Source of the DNA: Owenia fusiformis
Lineage: Eukaryota > Annelida > Polychaeta > Sabellida > Oweniidae
Direction: 5' to 3'
NCBI GenBank assembly: GCA_903813345.2
Contig: CAIIXF020000008.1
Span: 37,222,867-37,286,866 of the forward strand
Length of the DNA stretch: 64,000 nt
Below, in pieces: positions 34,126 through 46,122 of the stretch (position 1 is its first letter; every line of letters starts with the position of its first letter). The position numbers and the translations under genes are program-made. Under the pieces are notes generated by a model that was given only the letters and a program-made list of their open reading frames with translations, made no database searches and was not told where the DNA came from.

Positions 34126-34131
34126 TTTATT
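34126..34131 (-). terminator. Possible poly(A) signal of the RNA-binding protein gene
   Basis: TTTATT on the plus strand is AATAAA on the minus strand, about 305 bp after the stop codon of the RRM/CCHC/RGG gene. Confidence 0.35.
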
Positions 34132-34435
34132 CAGCGTATGGGTCGTACTCAGCATAAGGGTCACTAAAATCACATTGAAATAAATAAAAAATGAATTGGG
34201 ATTTAAAGTTTGTTTTATATTTACAAAACTGTGTTGTAGACTGACTTATCACAATTAGGTCTTAAATTTCAGATACGAGATAAAGGCCTCAATATTGGAT
34301 CATTATGGAAGTATTTGGGACACAATTGACTAATGAAACATGAAGCAAAATGAACAGTTCATTAGATTAGAATAAATGTGGTATGAAATTTTTGTTTGGA
34401 ATAATTTTGGACAGTTATAAACCCACTAAGAATGC

Positions 34436-36756
34436 TTACATGGCAGCTGGAGCTCTCCTTTGTTTAGCATAATAGTCTGGGGAAGGTCTGGCATAAGGAT
34501 CAGCAGCTGCGGCTGCTCTTCCCCTTCGTTCATATGGATTAAACCTCCCAGCTGCCTTTCTTTGTTGGAATGGGTCCACAGCATATGGATCTTCCTCTGC
34601 ATATGGGTCTTCAGCATAAGGATCAGCATATGCGTATGGGTCTTCTGCGTATGGATCTGCAGCGTAAGGATCAGCATAAGGATCTCTTTGGGGATATCCT
34701 CGTCCTCTTCCTCGGAGTCCTCCACTTAATCCTCCCCTGTCTCCACCTCTTCCACCTCTGAAGCCACCACGATCACCTCCCCTGAATCCACCTCTTCCTC
34801 CCCTATCACCACCTCTTCCTCTAAATCCACCTCTATCTCCACCGCGTCCTCTACCTCCTCCTCTTCCGCCAAAACCACCACTTCTCCTGAATCAAATTGT
34901 AAACGCATAAATTCAAATAATTCAAACTAATATGCAGGGGCCTCATCGACAACTAATGGCTGTTGTTTTGGGAATTTTGGTAAGAGAACCAGGAATTATA
35001 AAGGCTTTTGTAATGATTAATTGCAAAGATTCAACGGTGGCCATAATGTAAAGATTCATATGTTGCACAGTTGTAACGAAAATGTTGAACAATATTTACA
35101 ACATTTATGTTGAACAACAATAAAGTGCTTGGTTCAATCTTGGCAACTGGTTTAGATGGACATCTGTGATGTATAGATGCACACTTGCAAGTATTGCCAC
35201 ATGGAATAAATATTTCTTGATATAATTTGTCTATTTTTCAATTTCAGTCGTACTACTTTTGTCATTTCTACTGATGTGTCTAAGTGAGTAATTTTAATCA
35301 TCTTATTTTTCTGAAAAACAAGTAGTTATGTATAGTTCATATACTATTAGTATGTATGTATAATAAACTGTACTATTGTAATATACATGAGCAGGGTGTA
35401 CCAAAAAGTGCATGCCAAATAAAAATTTAATAATATTTACCCTGACGAAGGGCACTCAGCCGCCCAATGACCAATGCCTCCACACACGCGACACTTGTCA
35501 TCATCACCACCGCTTTGCTTTTTCTTGGACATGTCTGACAACTGCAACAGAGCAAACCATATGTGTATAAAAAGACGAAATATCAACAAGCTGTTATTTT
35601 AGTCTACTGAAATTACCAGATCATTAAAAAACTATTTCACGGTATAGCGCCATTTAAATTCTAAATTAAACAACTTCAACATGAACGTTTTGCTAATTAT
35701 TATAATTTCTTATATTACAAAAGTAGAGATTTTACTGTACTGAAAGTTAGCTCAAAACTAAAACTTGACACTGGTTGAGAAAAAGGCACACATTTAATTT
35801 TTGGTAAATTTCTTGGATTACAAGCTATGTAAGCCAAAAATAACAGTTACATTGATATTTGAGCTGACCCATTAAAGCGTAATGGATATTGTTTCCATTT
35901 CAATAAACTGGAATTTTTGTTAAAAATGGACTGATCCAGTTGACTTGCCAGGAGCCACCATATTGTGTTTATAAAAGAAGCTTACCCTTTAATAACATGT
36001 GGCTTACCTCTACTCTGATTTCTTTTCCCAAGAACTCTGACTTATGCAGGGCTGCTACTGCACTTTTGGCATCTTCTGGAGCATAGTAGTGCTAAAAAAC
36101 ACAAAGTACAACTTGTCTCATATAAATAAGAATTGTTTCTTCGACTAGTGCTACAAAACACAAAGTACAACCAGTCTCATATGAATAAGGATTGATTCTA
36201 TGACTTTTCTCTTTTAAATTATGAAGGGGATATAGACGAGTTTTGAAAAAAATTGACATAAATTTTTCAGCAATTTTTTCAAGAAATTCAAACAGTTCTG
36301 ACTTTTTATCTGCCCCTTTTCAACCCCAATGAATTTGTACTTTTTGCATCTTCAAACTTTTTTTAGCATATAAAATTTTGATTGGAATTAAATTTGGCAT
36401 CCTTTTTGAAGATTGCTACCAGCACGTTATACATTATACTTCATATAATATTTCCAATTCCTCGAAGAATTAGTTAGTAACCAATAAGACACAAAATAAT
36501 AAATATCACACTTTGACAAGCAAAATGACTGCCATGTTATTTACCTTTAGCAAGCTCAAATCCTTATCAAATCTTGGATTTGAAATTTCCTACTTACCAC
36601 AAATGCAAAGTTTTTGCCTTCGACTGTATCAGCCTCTGCTACTTTGCCAAAGTTTTCAAATAGTCTCCTGAGATCATCATTTGTACATTCTTCTGGGCAG
36701 TTTCCAATAAAAACCTTAGTGCCAGGTGGTCTGTTTGCTCTTCCTCCTCTAGACAT
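34436..36756 (-). CDS. RRM + CCHC zinc knuckle + RGG RNA-binding protein (RBM4/Lark-like)
   Basis: Four coding exons: 36756-36598, 36091-36008, 35541-35441, 34886-34436. All joins are GT-AG and in phase, giving 264 residues. An RRM spans ~13-83, with RNP2 VFIGNC and RNP1 KNFAFVHY. A CCHC knuckle, CRVCGGIGHWAAEC, is at 98-111. It is followed by an RGG-rich tract (~116-165), DPYA/DPYAEDPYA repeats (~170-215) and a basic, Ala-rich end RRAPAAM. The RRM-then-knuckle order and the LSDMS linker recall RBM4/Lark, which act in splicing and translation, but RBM4 has two RRMs and this has one. Likely nuclear and RNA-binding; RGG tracts are usual methylation targets. The ATG lies in the context AACCATCATG within an exon that has its own acceptor. 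The frame at 34,726-34,908 that reads Glu/Val-rich is the wrong frame of the RGG exon. Confidence 0.88.
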
Positions 36757-37448
36757 GATGGTTTTTTGTGCGACTGAGTGATTGAATACTTGAGTATTTT
36801 AACCTGGAATTACATGAATATTACCATATATGGGTTATCATTCTAAATCTCCGGAGGTTGTCCGAACCTAACTCATTCTCAAAATTCATTTCATTTGTTG
36901 CGTATCTCACTCCTAGCAAATAGCCATATTAGAAATGGGTCGAAAAAACATTCACTCGATGAACAATTTACAAGTCTTGATTGAAAAAGAAGTATTGATG
37001 ATACATGTAAGATACAGTTAGAGACCAAAAGTAAGCTGCGGATCTCATTATTCATGTTTTAAGGTCAGGGTGCATGATGGGAAATTTTCTGCATTCCTCA
37101 ATTGAGTCACATGTTATTTTTCAAACAAGAATCACTCCTTCCCTTCATTGTCTATATCTTCTCATTTTTTATACATTTTACAAAACAAACCTTCTCACAA
37201 GGCTTTTCTAGGCACAGGAGTGCACTCTTTGTGCAAACTTGGAAGATGAAGACAATGTGGGGAAGGAGTTACAGTGCTGATATATAATAATATAGGGTGC
37301 GTTTTCAAACTACACAGAGTGTTCCTACTAAAATGAATTTGCCTACATACCCCTGAAACTCTTATCTGATAGATAGAATGCACAAATAAAACAAAAGTTT
37401 TGCTATTATACATAAAAAGTTCTCTTGAAATTTCGAAGTGATTTTACC
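36757..37448 (-). other. 5' UTR and first intron of the RNA-binding gene
   Basis: The start-codon exon begins at 36,803 after the acceptor ATTCCAG. A matching donor CAG|GTAAAAT ends an upstream non-coding exon at 37,448. That exon extends back to roughly 37,540 and contains CTTAAAAATGGCGGACCATG. Inferred from splice motifs only. Confidence 0.45.
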
Positions 37449-37550
37449 TGTTAATTCTGTCCATGGTCCGCCATTTTTAAGGAAGTTACACTGAAACGCA
37501 AACTCCATGAAACGAAACGAAATCACTAGAAAAAAACATGGCACACATTA

Positions 37551-37562
37551 TGCGCATGTGCA
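37551..37562. promoter_or_regulatory. NRF1-like motif TGCGCATGTGCA
   Basis: One mismatch from the palindromic NRF1 core TGCGCATGCGCA, about 100 bp upstream of the proposed first exon end of the RNA-binding gene. This position suits a TATA-less housekeeping promoter. Motif evidence only. A similar GCATGCGCG lies near 44,918 without a gene. Confidence 0.3.
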
Positions 37563-37928
37563 GCAAAGTTTAGACCAATTAGATTATTTGATTATATTGC
37601 GCACGTGAATTATTTGCTTCTGAGCCCTTACAAGCTTACCACAATAAACAAACCTGGCAGAGACTACCCTTAGCCTACTTCATTTTGGCGAAATTTCAGC
37701 TCAAACTCGTGACAAATGCATTATGCATACGCTGGTGTGAAGCCTTGGAGACACTCATTTTGGTAAATATGATTTATGGGGTATACTTTTCTGCAGTTTG
37801 TGGGAGTTTGGGACATTAAATGTTAAAATTCAAGAAAATATGCCAATTAAACGACTGATCAATTAATATATACCAGCACTGTATTCATGTTTGAAAAATA
37901 ACATGTGCAAGCTGCAATGTATTAAACC

Positions 37929-38445
37929 TACTACTGGGTGCCAAGTCATCTCGGAATTCAAGGCAATGAATTAGCCGACACATATGCCAAGGAAGCAGCG
38001 GCGGAAGCAGCGACCCTGCCAATAACCTCCATGAAACAAAGCAAAGAGGAGGTCTACAGAACCATTAAAAAGACTGCCTTGAAAAAATGGCAGAATCTTT
38101 ATGACAATTCTACAAAAGTTAAATTCATCCAAGAGATTATAGAGACTGTAGATGTACAAAATAATCTCTGTGAGAGCAATAGAACAGAATTCTGCAAAAT
38201 AAACCAAATCATAACAGGTCACTCAAAGCTGAATCACCATCTAGCAAAAGTTCAAACTGACATTTCCAATCTATGTGAGCACTGTAATCGGGCAGAGACA
38301 GTCCAACATTATATCTTTGAGTGTGAACTAAATCAGGAAGACCGTGAACTTATGCTCCACAAGGCAGAGACTATACTTTTAGGGGTAGAGAGCCCCAACC
38401 CATCTACTGACCTAAAATTGCTCTCAGGATTTAATCAATCACTAA
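37929..38445 (+). pseudogene. 5'-truncated LINE fragment: RNase H end plus zinc-knuckle tail
   Basis: The frame starts YYWVPSHLGIQGNELADTYA, the C-terminal end of an RNase H domain (the GNELAD motif). It continues ~130 residues to CEHCNRAETVQHYIFECE, the CCHC-type motif found after RNase H in I/Jockey-group LINEs. An in-frame stop lies just upstream, and the reverse transcriptase is missing. This is a dead, 5'-truncated copy. Unlike it, the LINE at 40,359 has no RNase H, so the two belong to different families. Confidence 0.7.
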
Positions 38446-38925
38446 ACAGGACGCAAAATCAAAGTATGAGACATTTGTTATTGTTAGTACCTCAGTGTAA
38501 ATACTCGCATCTGATTGGTCAATTAGCGGTCAACATTTTTGCCTGTACCTCACTTGTGCATCATGGGATATCATATTATTGACCGCATATGTTACTGTAC
38601 TACACTTGTGAATTATGGGAAATATGACGTCACAATGTTTACAGAAAAAAACATGGTAGTCGGACATTTTGTACACGTTGATGAAAGTGATATTTTGACT
38701 TTTCTACACGACGAGTATAGCAACAATACAAATAGAAACGCAAAATTAACATTAATTTACTAGTGAGTACGCAGTTATGTGCCGAAAACAGAGAGTTTAG
38801 CTTCCACTGTCTTCAGATTTTTCTTAAATTATTGCTGGCGTGGTTCGTAGAAAAGATTGTGAAATGAAGCCATGATTGATGACTGTCGTATATATGAGTA
38901 TTATTAGTTTCTTCTGACTAACAAA

Positions 38926-39092
38926 ACAATTGTAGACCTCTCCATTCGGTCAACCGTCAAAATCATATACCTCGACTGTAAACCTTGAAACACTGTTGAC
39001 CTCGACCTTCGGTCTCTGTCAACAGTAGTTTCTCGGTTTACAGTCTCGGTATACAATTTTGCCGGTTGACCTCTGGAGAGGTCAACAATTGT
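38926..39092. repeat. 167-bp foldback MITE
   Basis: The left arm runs ACAATTGTAGACCTCTCC ... CGGTCAACCG ... GACTGTAAACC. The right arm is its inverted copy, GGTTTACAGTC ... CGGTTGACC ... GGAGAGGTCAACAATTGT. The loop lies near CTTCGGTCTCTG. No coding content. Confidence 0.7.
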
Positions 39093-40358
39093 ATAATGGC
39101 ATACTTAAAAACAACCAAAAGAATATAACAAACCACAAACACGATACAGATAGTGACTGTGTAAACAGAAAATGACTGTATGAACAGATAGTGGCTGTAT
39201 AAACAGAAAGTGACTGAATATATATATACAGTGATTTAATACTATAATTATAATTTCTTCTTTTATGAGAGAGACAAGAATATAGTCCGGAGTAGGGATA
39301 CTAGCGGTTACCGTTGGTTATTTGGTTTTCTGTATAAAAAAGCTTTTCTCCTTTTCTGTCCCGTCGCAGCGCCATCTAGTGTTTGATAAATGAATCAAGG
39401 TTTATTTTCGATAGGGTAAGTACTAATCTATCAGGAAACATTTATAAGTTTGGTTAGAAACAGAATTTTTATAGATGGCGGAGTGATTTTTGAGACTATG
39501 TAGAGCAGAATAATTTTCTGAAACAGGTAGCTTTACGGTGGTAGCTCTCTCCAGATTCAGTTATCTCAAAAACAGTGTGGTCACCATATGCTTATTTTGT
39601 AACGGCAAGCTAGACAAGACTCCAATGAACACTGGGCACTGTTTCGCTGAGCTAGATCTGTGCCCATGAATATATTATGAAATGAAACGTTATAATGGTC
39701 GTCAATGGGATTTTTTACTGCAATCTTGACCCCAATCAAGACATATAACATATATAAAATAATGGAATACAAAATCTGCGCAACAAGTGTAAATTGAAGC
39801 ACATGAGAGAGCACAAAGAGAATTTATAGTACATGAGACGAACTGCCGAGGAAACAGCGGCTTATGCATCATAGTCAAGTGAACTCGACTTAATGTTGTT
39901 GTTTCACGTTTCTTTTTGACGATTTGGATATTTGTTTTTTATTTTTGTTTTCAACATTTGCGTCGAGGATATTAAGCCTAGTATATTGCGGTAAATGCTT
40001 TTCTGCCCTCTATGCTCAACAAAAGTTACACAGATAAGATAATGGATCCAATGCTTCAACTAGAATGTATTAACTCTTACCTTAAACATAGGAAATACTT
40101 GATAATTGAAGAAATGTAATCATTTTCGTATATGTTTGAACCAATTTCCAATATGGTTCCCAAGGTCACTCAAATTCTCTAGAAAAAGTCAAATTATGTC
40201 TTAATATAGGCTCAAGAGACTTATTTTGAAGTGGATACTACCAATAAACATTTACACTTCATAATAGCGCCTCAGAATAGACAACGCCATTATTAAAGCC
40301 TCCATGTGAAGGTGAAATATATTTTTGACATTTTCTACAAACCGGAAGTGCCATTTTC
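39093..40358. other. No gene seen upstream of the LINE ORF
   Basis: AT-rich, with short chance frames only. The last few hundred bases may be the 5' UTR of the LINE, but its 5' limit cannot be fixed without other copies. Confidence 0.4.
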
Positions 40359-43300
40359 TTGATATTTTCGATGGCATACAGACTATTACTCCAATTTGCA
40401 GCACTGCTGGCGGTTCTGCAGTGGACTATGGCACGTAATTATCACCATAATCTTACCACCGAATCCAGCCCTCAAATAGCGATAGTTCGCCAGTACCACC
40501 AAATAGTGGGCTCCAAAGCAATACCCCCCTATCGCACATCTCCTCTTTTACTACTTTGTCTGATATTAAGTGGAGACATTCCATGTGGCCAGTGCAACAG
40601 GGCGGTTGCCTCGAATCACCGTGCATTGGAATGTGATGAGTGTGCAACGTGGGTTCATATCAAATGTGGGAATGTAACGACGCAAGAGTATAACACATTC
40701 CTTCAACTACGAAGTTTCAATTGGATATGCCCTAAATGTTCCTTGCCAAATTTTTCTGATAGCTTCTTTGAGGAATCATCATTTAATTCCACCAACTCTT
40801 TCAGTGTGCTTAGCGATACAGATGCACACTGCTCTGACCTGGAATCTTCATCATATTCGTCTGCATCCACCAATGTTCCTATTCGTCGAAAGCGCAAACA
40901 CCAGATCAGAGTAATGAATTTGAATTGCTGCAGTCTCATCAGCAGTGATAAGCAGTTTCAACTTCAACAATTGATTGAAACACACCAACCTGATATCATA
41001 CTTGCAAGCGAGACTCACCTTGACAGTAATATTGACAGTAAATCTGTATTCAATGAAGGATTTCTTAACCCCCCGCCATACCGTAAGGATAGAAAATTGA
41101 GAGAAGGCGGAGTTCTAATTGCTGTCAACAGTAACCTAATATCTGTGGAAAAGGATGCATCTACAGATTGTGAGATAGTATGGTCTAAGCTCTCCCTTAA
41201 CCAAGGGGATATTTTTATTGGATCATTTTATCGCCAACCATCAAGTGACATTATAACAATGGAGCAGCTTTATGAATCTATATCGAAAATTTATGGACGT
41301 GGATTGGACACCCCAAATATTATTCTCGGGGGTGATTTTAATCTGCCAGATATATTGTGGGACTCACATGAAATTAGACACAATTCTCAATACAGCCACG
41401 CAATAAATAATAAAATGCTGGACATTGTGAATGACTTTAATCTTACCCAGGTCGTCAGCGAACCTACCAGAAAGAACAATATACTCGATCTGATATTCAC
41501 AACAAACCCTGACCTCGTTGAAAGGGTCGAGATTCTTCCAGGGATTAGCGATCATGACATTGTATTATGTGATATTAACATGAAAGCAAAACTTCACAGA
41601 AAACCCCCTCGCTCAGTTTTTATGTACAAAAAGGGGGATATGAATGCTGTCAAATCAGATCTGCTCACTAATTTAGGAAATTTTACTACCAAATCAGCAG
41701 ATCTCAACATAAACGAGAATTGGATAGCATTCAAGGACTTACTTATGAACTCTGTTAAAACTCATATTCCACAGAAAACAATAAGCGGTAAACCAAACTT
41801 ACCATGGATCACTCCCAGGATAAAGCGTCTCATTCGTCAAAAGCAGAGACGCTATAATGCCGCAAAACGGAGCAACTTAGAACAAGATTGGCATAAGTAC
41901 AAATCTCTCAGAAAGCTCATTCATCATGAATTACGCAAGGAGCACCAGAATTATGTCAATAACCTTCTTGATTTTGACCCAGATTCTCCTACCAATACCC
42001 CATGCTTTGGCATCACTAAGCGTTTTTGGAATTATATCCGATCCAAGCGTAAGGATACATCTGGAATCAGTGTTCTTCAAAATCAAGATGGTTCAGAAAC
42101 CACTGACGCTGCTGAAAAGGCTGATATATTAAACCGCCAATACAGCAGTGTATTTACCAATGAAAACCCAACACTTCCCCCCATGGAGCCTAGTAATATC
42201 CCCACAATGCCCAGGATTAATATTACTAATAATGGCATTATCAAGCTCCTCCAAACCCTTATCCCCTCCAAAGCTGCAGGCCCTGATCTTATCCCCACGC
42301 GCGTTCTCAAGGAGTCGGCCAATGAAATAGCACCATATTTAAGGATTATATTCCAACAATCCCTAGATACTGGCAGCGTACCTCTTGATTGGAAACATGC
42401 GAATGTGGCTGCAATATTCAAAAAGGGTAAGAGAGACGTGGCATCCAACTACCGGCCTGTCTCGTTAACATCTGTCCCTTGTAAAATTTTAGAACACATA
42501 ATCTTCCACAGTGTAATGTCCCATCTGGAAACACATAATATACTTGTGGACATTCAACATGGATTTAGGAAATACCGATCATGTGAAACTCAACTTATAA
42601 ATACGGTAGAGTCCATTGCTCACTCAGTCGATAATAACGAGCAAGTGGATCTCCTTATATTAGATTTTTCCAAGGCGTTTGATACCGTGCCTCACAATCG
42701 CCTACTCCAGAAGCTCGATCATTACGGTATCAGAAATGAAACTTTAAAATGGGTCAAATCTTGGCTGACAGATAGGACCCAACAAGTAATTCTTGAAGGT
42801 CAGTCAAGTAAAAGCTGCCCAGTCAAATCTGGCGTGCCTCAGGGAACTGTCCTCGGGCCACTCTGTTTCCTGCTCTTCATTAACGACATGAACAATAACG
42901 TGACCCAGGATACAAACCTTAAACTCTTTGCAGATGACAGCTTACTCTATAGGCCTATAAACAGTGTTAACGACTCTGCTAAACTACAATACGACCTCAA
43001 TACCCTTGTGAAATGGGCAGAAACCTGGCAAATGTCATTTCACCCCTCTAAATGCTTCATCCTGCGCATTCACAGGAAGAAAACCCCTATTATATGTGAT
43101 TATACAATGCTAGGACAAAATCTCAAAACGGTAGATAGCCATCCATATTTAGGAGTACACCTCAATAGCTCACTAACATGGAATACCCACATCACCCATG
43201 CCACCACGAAAGCTAATAAAGCACTTGGATTCATAAGAAGAAACCTCAACAATTGCCCTGAGAAAGTAAAAGCACAATCATACATAGCCCTTGTGCGACC

Positions 43301-43745
43301 CCATCTTGAATATGCCAGTGGGGTTTGGGACCCTTATAGGGCAAATCATTCTCACATGATAGAACAGGTGCAACGAAGAGCAGCACGCTTCGTTACTCGA
43401 TGCTACTCTAGGGAGCCTGGATGTGTCACCAATGCACTAAAACAACTAGAGTGGGATAGCCTGGCACATAGGAGATATATTGCAAGGCTAACACTTTTCC
43501 ACAAGGCAATGAATGGAAAAGCAGCCATTAACATCCCTCCCTACATCAGACCCCAAAACCAATTCGTCACAACAAGGAACTCTCATCCCCTCAAATTCAT
43601 AATCCCCAATACCAGGACAGACTTATATAAATATAGTTTCATACCAAGAACAATAGTTGAATGGAATAAATTACCTGGGAACATTTTAGACTCACAAGTG
43701 CCAACATTCAAACATTCTGTGATTAACCATCTTAGCAATATGTAG
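40359..43745 (+). CDS. LINE ORF2: PHD-like finger, AP endonuclease, reverse transcriptase
   Basis: 1,128 residues. A PHD-type zinc finger (~75-125) has the pattern PCGQC ... CDECATWVHIKC ... WICPKC. An apurinic-type endonuclease (~185-405) shows RVMNLNCCSLIS, ASETHLD, GGDFNLPDILWD and SDHDIVL. The reverse transcriptase (~640-900) shows YRPVSLTS, DFSKAFDTVPHNRLL, SGVPQGTVLGPLCFLLFIND and the catalytic FADD (~857). The C-terminus has EQVQRRAARFV and YSFIPRTIVEWNKLP, typical of CR1/L2-type elements. All catalytic motifs are present and there is no RNase H. The N-terminus is odd: MAYRLLLQFAALLAVLQW resembles a signal peptide, so translation may instead begin further in. Confidence 0.88.
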   Translation: MIFSMAYRLLLQFAALLAVLQWTMARNYHHNLTTESSPQIAIVRQYHQIVGSKAIPPYRTSPLLLLCLILSGDIPCGQCNRAVASNHRALECDECATWVHIKCGNVTTQEYNTFLQLRSFNWICPKCSLPNFSDSFFEESSFNSTNSFSVLSDTDAHCSDLESSSYSSASTNVPIRRKRKHQIRVMNLNCCSLISSDKQFQLQQLIETHQPDIILASETHLDSNIDSKSVFNEGFLNPPPYRKDRKLREGGVLIAVNSNLISVEKDASTDCEIVWSKLSLNQGDIFIGSFYRQPSSDIITMEQLYESISKIYGRGLDTPNIILGGDFNLPDILWDSHEIRHNSQYSHAINNKMLDIVNDFNLTQVVSEPTRKNNILDLIFTTNPDLVERVEILPGISDHDIVLCDINMKAKLHRKPPRSVFMYKKGDMNAVKSDLLTNLGNFTTKSADLNINENWIAFKDLLMNSVKTHIPQKTISGKPNLPWITPRIKRLIRQKQRRYNAAKRSNLEQDWHKYKSLRKLIHHELRKEHQNYVNNLLDFDPDSPTNTPCFGITKRFWNYIRSKRKDTSGISVLQNQDGSETTDAAEKADILNRQYSSVFTNENPTLPPMEPSNIPTMPRINITNNGIIKLLQTLIPSKAAGPDLIPTRVLKESANEIAPYLRIIFQQSLDTGSVPLDWKHANVAAIFKKGKRDVASNYRPVSLTSVPCKILEHIIFHSVMSHLETHNILVDIQHGFRKYRSCETQLINTVESIAHSVDNNEQVDLLILDFSKAFDTVPHNRLLQKLDHYGIRNETLKWVKSWLTDRTQQVILEGQSSKSCPVKSGVPQGTVLGPLCFLLFINDMNNNVTQDTNLKLFADDSLLYRPINSVNDSAKLQYDLNTLVKWAETWQMSFHPSKCFILRIHRKKTPIICDYTMLGQNLKTVDSHPYLGVHLNSSLTWNTHITHATTKANKALGFIRRNLNNCPEKVKAQSYIALVRPHLEYASGVWDPYRANHSHMIEQVQRRAARFVTRCYSREPGCVTNALKQLEWDSLAHRRYIARLTLFHKAMNGKAAINIPPYIRPQNQFVTTRNSHPLKFIIPNTRTDLYKYSFIPRTIVEWNKLPGNILDSQVPTFKHSVINHLSNM

Positions 43746-43966
43746 ATAACTGCAGGTCAGTTCATGTATATAAAAGGACAATTTTTTAGTAAACTTATTT
43801 TACCATTAGCTCTAGTCAACGAATGCATTTTACATTAACATTAACTATTTTAGTAACTTTTTACACTTATAGATAATTTAATATTAATATTTTATATAAA
43901 TGTATGTATTGAAATTTGCATTGTGGGCAAATATGCCTGTTGCATCTTAAATAAATAGAAATAGAA
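40359..43966 (+). mobile_element. Near-complete CR1/L2-like non-LTR retrotransposon
   Basis: One long intact ORF (40,359-43,745) is followed by ~220 bp of 3' UTR ending in an A-rich tail with TAAATAGAAATAGAAA, the kind of short 3' tail seen in CR1-group elements. No separate ORF1 is visible upstream. The 5' end and any target duplication were not found. The lack of stops in 1,128 codons suggests a young insertion. It is in the same direction as, and 1.9 kb downstream of, the RNase H LINE fragment. Confidence 0.8.
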
Positions 43967-45795
43967 AAAGGTCACTGAATACAGTCTAAATGTGAAACCA
44001 TGCAACCAAAACGAAATCGTAATTATTTATTACCAACATATCTGTTTTCGGTTTCTTCACCCTCCTTGGTGTCTGAGAAGGCGATTCAATTGTCATAAGA
44101 CGATGTTAAACTTTCGAGTTGAAATCTCGATCTCAATATGGCTGCTGTTATTTATTGTAATTTCGTTTTTCGCTTCACCTAGAGTTTTACTTTTACACAA
44201 TCATTACCCAGAATGCATCTACACATGGGGAAAAAAATTGTTTCCAGAAAAATTCTTATACTTCTTCAATTATCAAGCGTTTGACGTGTGTAAGGTAGGA
44301 TTAAATACATTATCGATGAAGAGCATATTCTAATACATAATTTGTGTGATTTTTGTTGCCTAAACAGGCCAGGAAAGCATTTCCCTCAATTTACAACCGG
44401 GAAGTGTGTACGACCCTAGTATGCAAGAAAATAACAAAAAATAAATATCCAAATTATCAAAAAATAATGACAAATAAAGCATACGATGGTCGGATTTATA
44501 TGACTAATGCATCACAACAACGACTCAATTGAGGAATGCAGAAAATTTCCCAACATGCACCCTGTCCTTAAAGGTCACTATTATTCAGCTGTCCAAGTGC
44601 GCCGTGGGAAAGCTATTATATCACAATCCACATAGCTTTCGCAGGAAGTAAGTTCCAAACATTTAAATTTTCGGAACATGAAAAAATGAAAAATAAATCA
44701 AGAGATAAAAAAATGACGAATCTGCAAAATGCAGGCCTATTTTTGTACAAATTAGAATAAAATATGGACTCATATACTGGGGGCATTTGAAACTTTTTGA
44801 AATATGAAGCAGACTTCACATAAACTGAAGATATCAACATAGAATCGAAAAATAAATGTACAATCTACTTACAAAGCAACATCCGGGCTTTTACAACAAC
44901 ATGTGCAAGTCATGCGCATGCGCGTTGCATTTGTACCGGAAACGCAATCACAATCTCTGAGCACAATCAGAAGTTTCTATTGATTTGTATTCTATCATCT
45001 AAATAAAATGGATTGGAAGCCGTTATAATTCAAACTCGATACTCTGTTGCCCGGCGTAGACCAATTAGGTAATAATATTACTCATGTAATAAAACCCAGG
45101 CCCTCAGTCTGAACAAATAGGCCTACGTGGTAGCGTGGCTACATGGCATTGGCCACATGCATGCCGCGAACTCTGTGTAATAACATGAGACTTTCAAAAT
45201 GAGCAGTGCCATGCTTCCCTTCTCTGGTAAATGTATCTGTTTTAGTTTTTTTTTTAATAAAAATCAATTTTCAATATAATTTAAGTTTAAAGAGGCACTA
45301 TGCCATAGGATAGCACAATCAAGACACCTCTGGACTTTTTTGCATGTTGAGTTTCACCACATATAATACCCATCTACTAACCAAAGAGGAAGTCCCAAAT
45401 CCCCCTCTTTCAGTGTTAATTTTGCGATTGTGCTGGCCGATCTAATTATTTTCGAAGAAATTAATTCAATCTGAAGTTACTTGAAAGTCCTCCTGTTCAT
45501 CTGATTGGTCGTTAATTTTTGTATCATGAACCTGATTGGCTACCTGGTTTTAAAGTGTCTCACATATTCGATCAAAACTTGCCATGCAAACATGTTAGTC
45601 TACTTTACTGGCCCCCCTTGCTGTAACAAGGAACCCAAAACACATTAAAACGTAAACATAAACCAATTAGTCACTTCACTATGAAAGTGAGGGGTGCATG
45701 GACTAATAATAACTCCAAACATGTGTAAACATTGACCATGTGCATATAAATTCAGATTTCACGAGCTCTTTCCTATTCGAGTACCACATACACCC
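43967..45795. other. No gene seen
   Basis: No coding segment recognised. 44,520-44,575 (CAATTGAGGAATGCAGAAAA ... GCACCCTGTCCTTAA) is an inverted copy of 37,060-37,115. An NRF1-like GCATGCGCG lies near 44,918. Confidence 0.4.
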
Positions 45796-45798
45796 CCA

Positions 45799-46122
45799 CT
45801 CTTAAAAATGAATTACTTGAGTATTTCCCAAGTATAAAAATTACTTAAAGTTAAATACTTAGTTTTACTTCATTTTACTTAGGTTTAACTTATATTGTCA
45901 TTTTGAGTTTTTTAATTGCTTAATTATGTAAATGAGTATTACAATTACTACAGTAAGTATTTCAATTTCTCTCCTTGCATTAGTAAATTCACCATAAATG
46001 AATTACTTAAAAATTACTTAAAAATTATTCAGTAGTTCAAGATTATTTAAGTAATTTTTGACTTAAAATGAGTAGTACAATTTCTCAATATAAGGAAATC
46101 CAAGTAATAATTTTTAAGAGTG
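45799..46122. mobile_element. ~324-bp MITE with CACTCTTAAAAAT ends
   Basis: The left end is CACTCTTAAAAATGAATTAC and the right end read inward is CACTCTTAAAAATTATTACT. The inside is built of TTACTT/AAGTAA motifs that can fold back on each other. I could not define a target duplication. Confidence 0.55.

Noticed and set aside
34460-34908. ORFs rich in Ser/Ile/Trp or Glu/Val over the RGG and DPYA exon
   Set aside because: Off-frame or antisense readings of the low-complexity exon. Only one frame joins the upstream exons in phase.
43992-44333. 113-residue plus-strand ORF with a hydrophobic stretch after the LINE
   Set aside because: No homology recognised and no exon signals; AT-rich hydrophobic frames are expected by chance.
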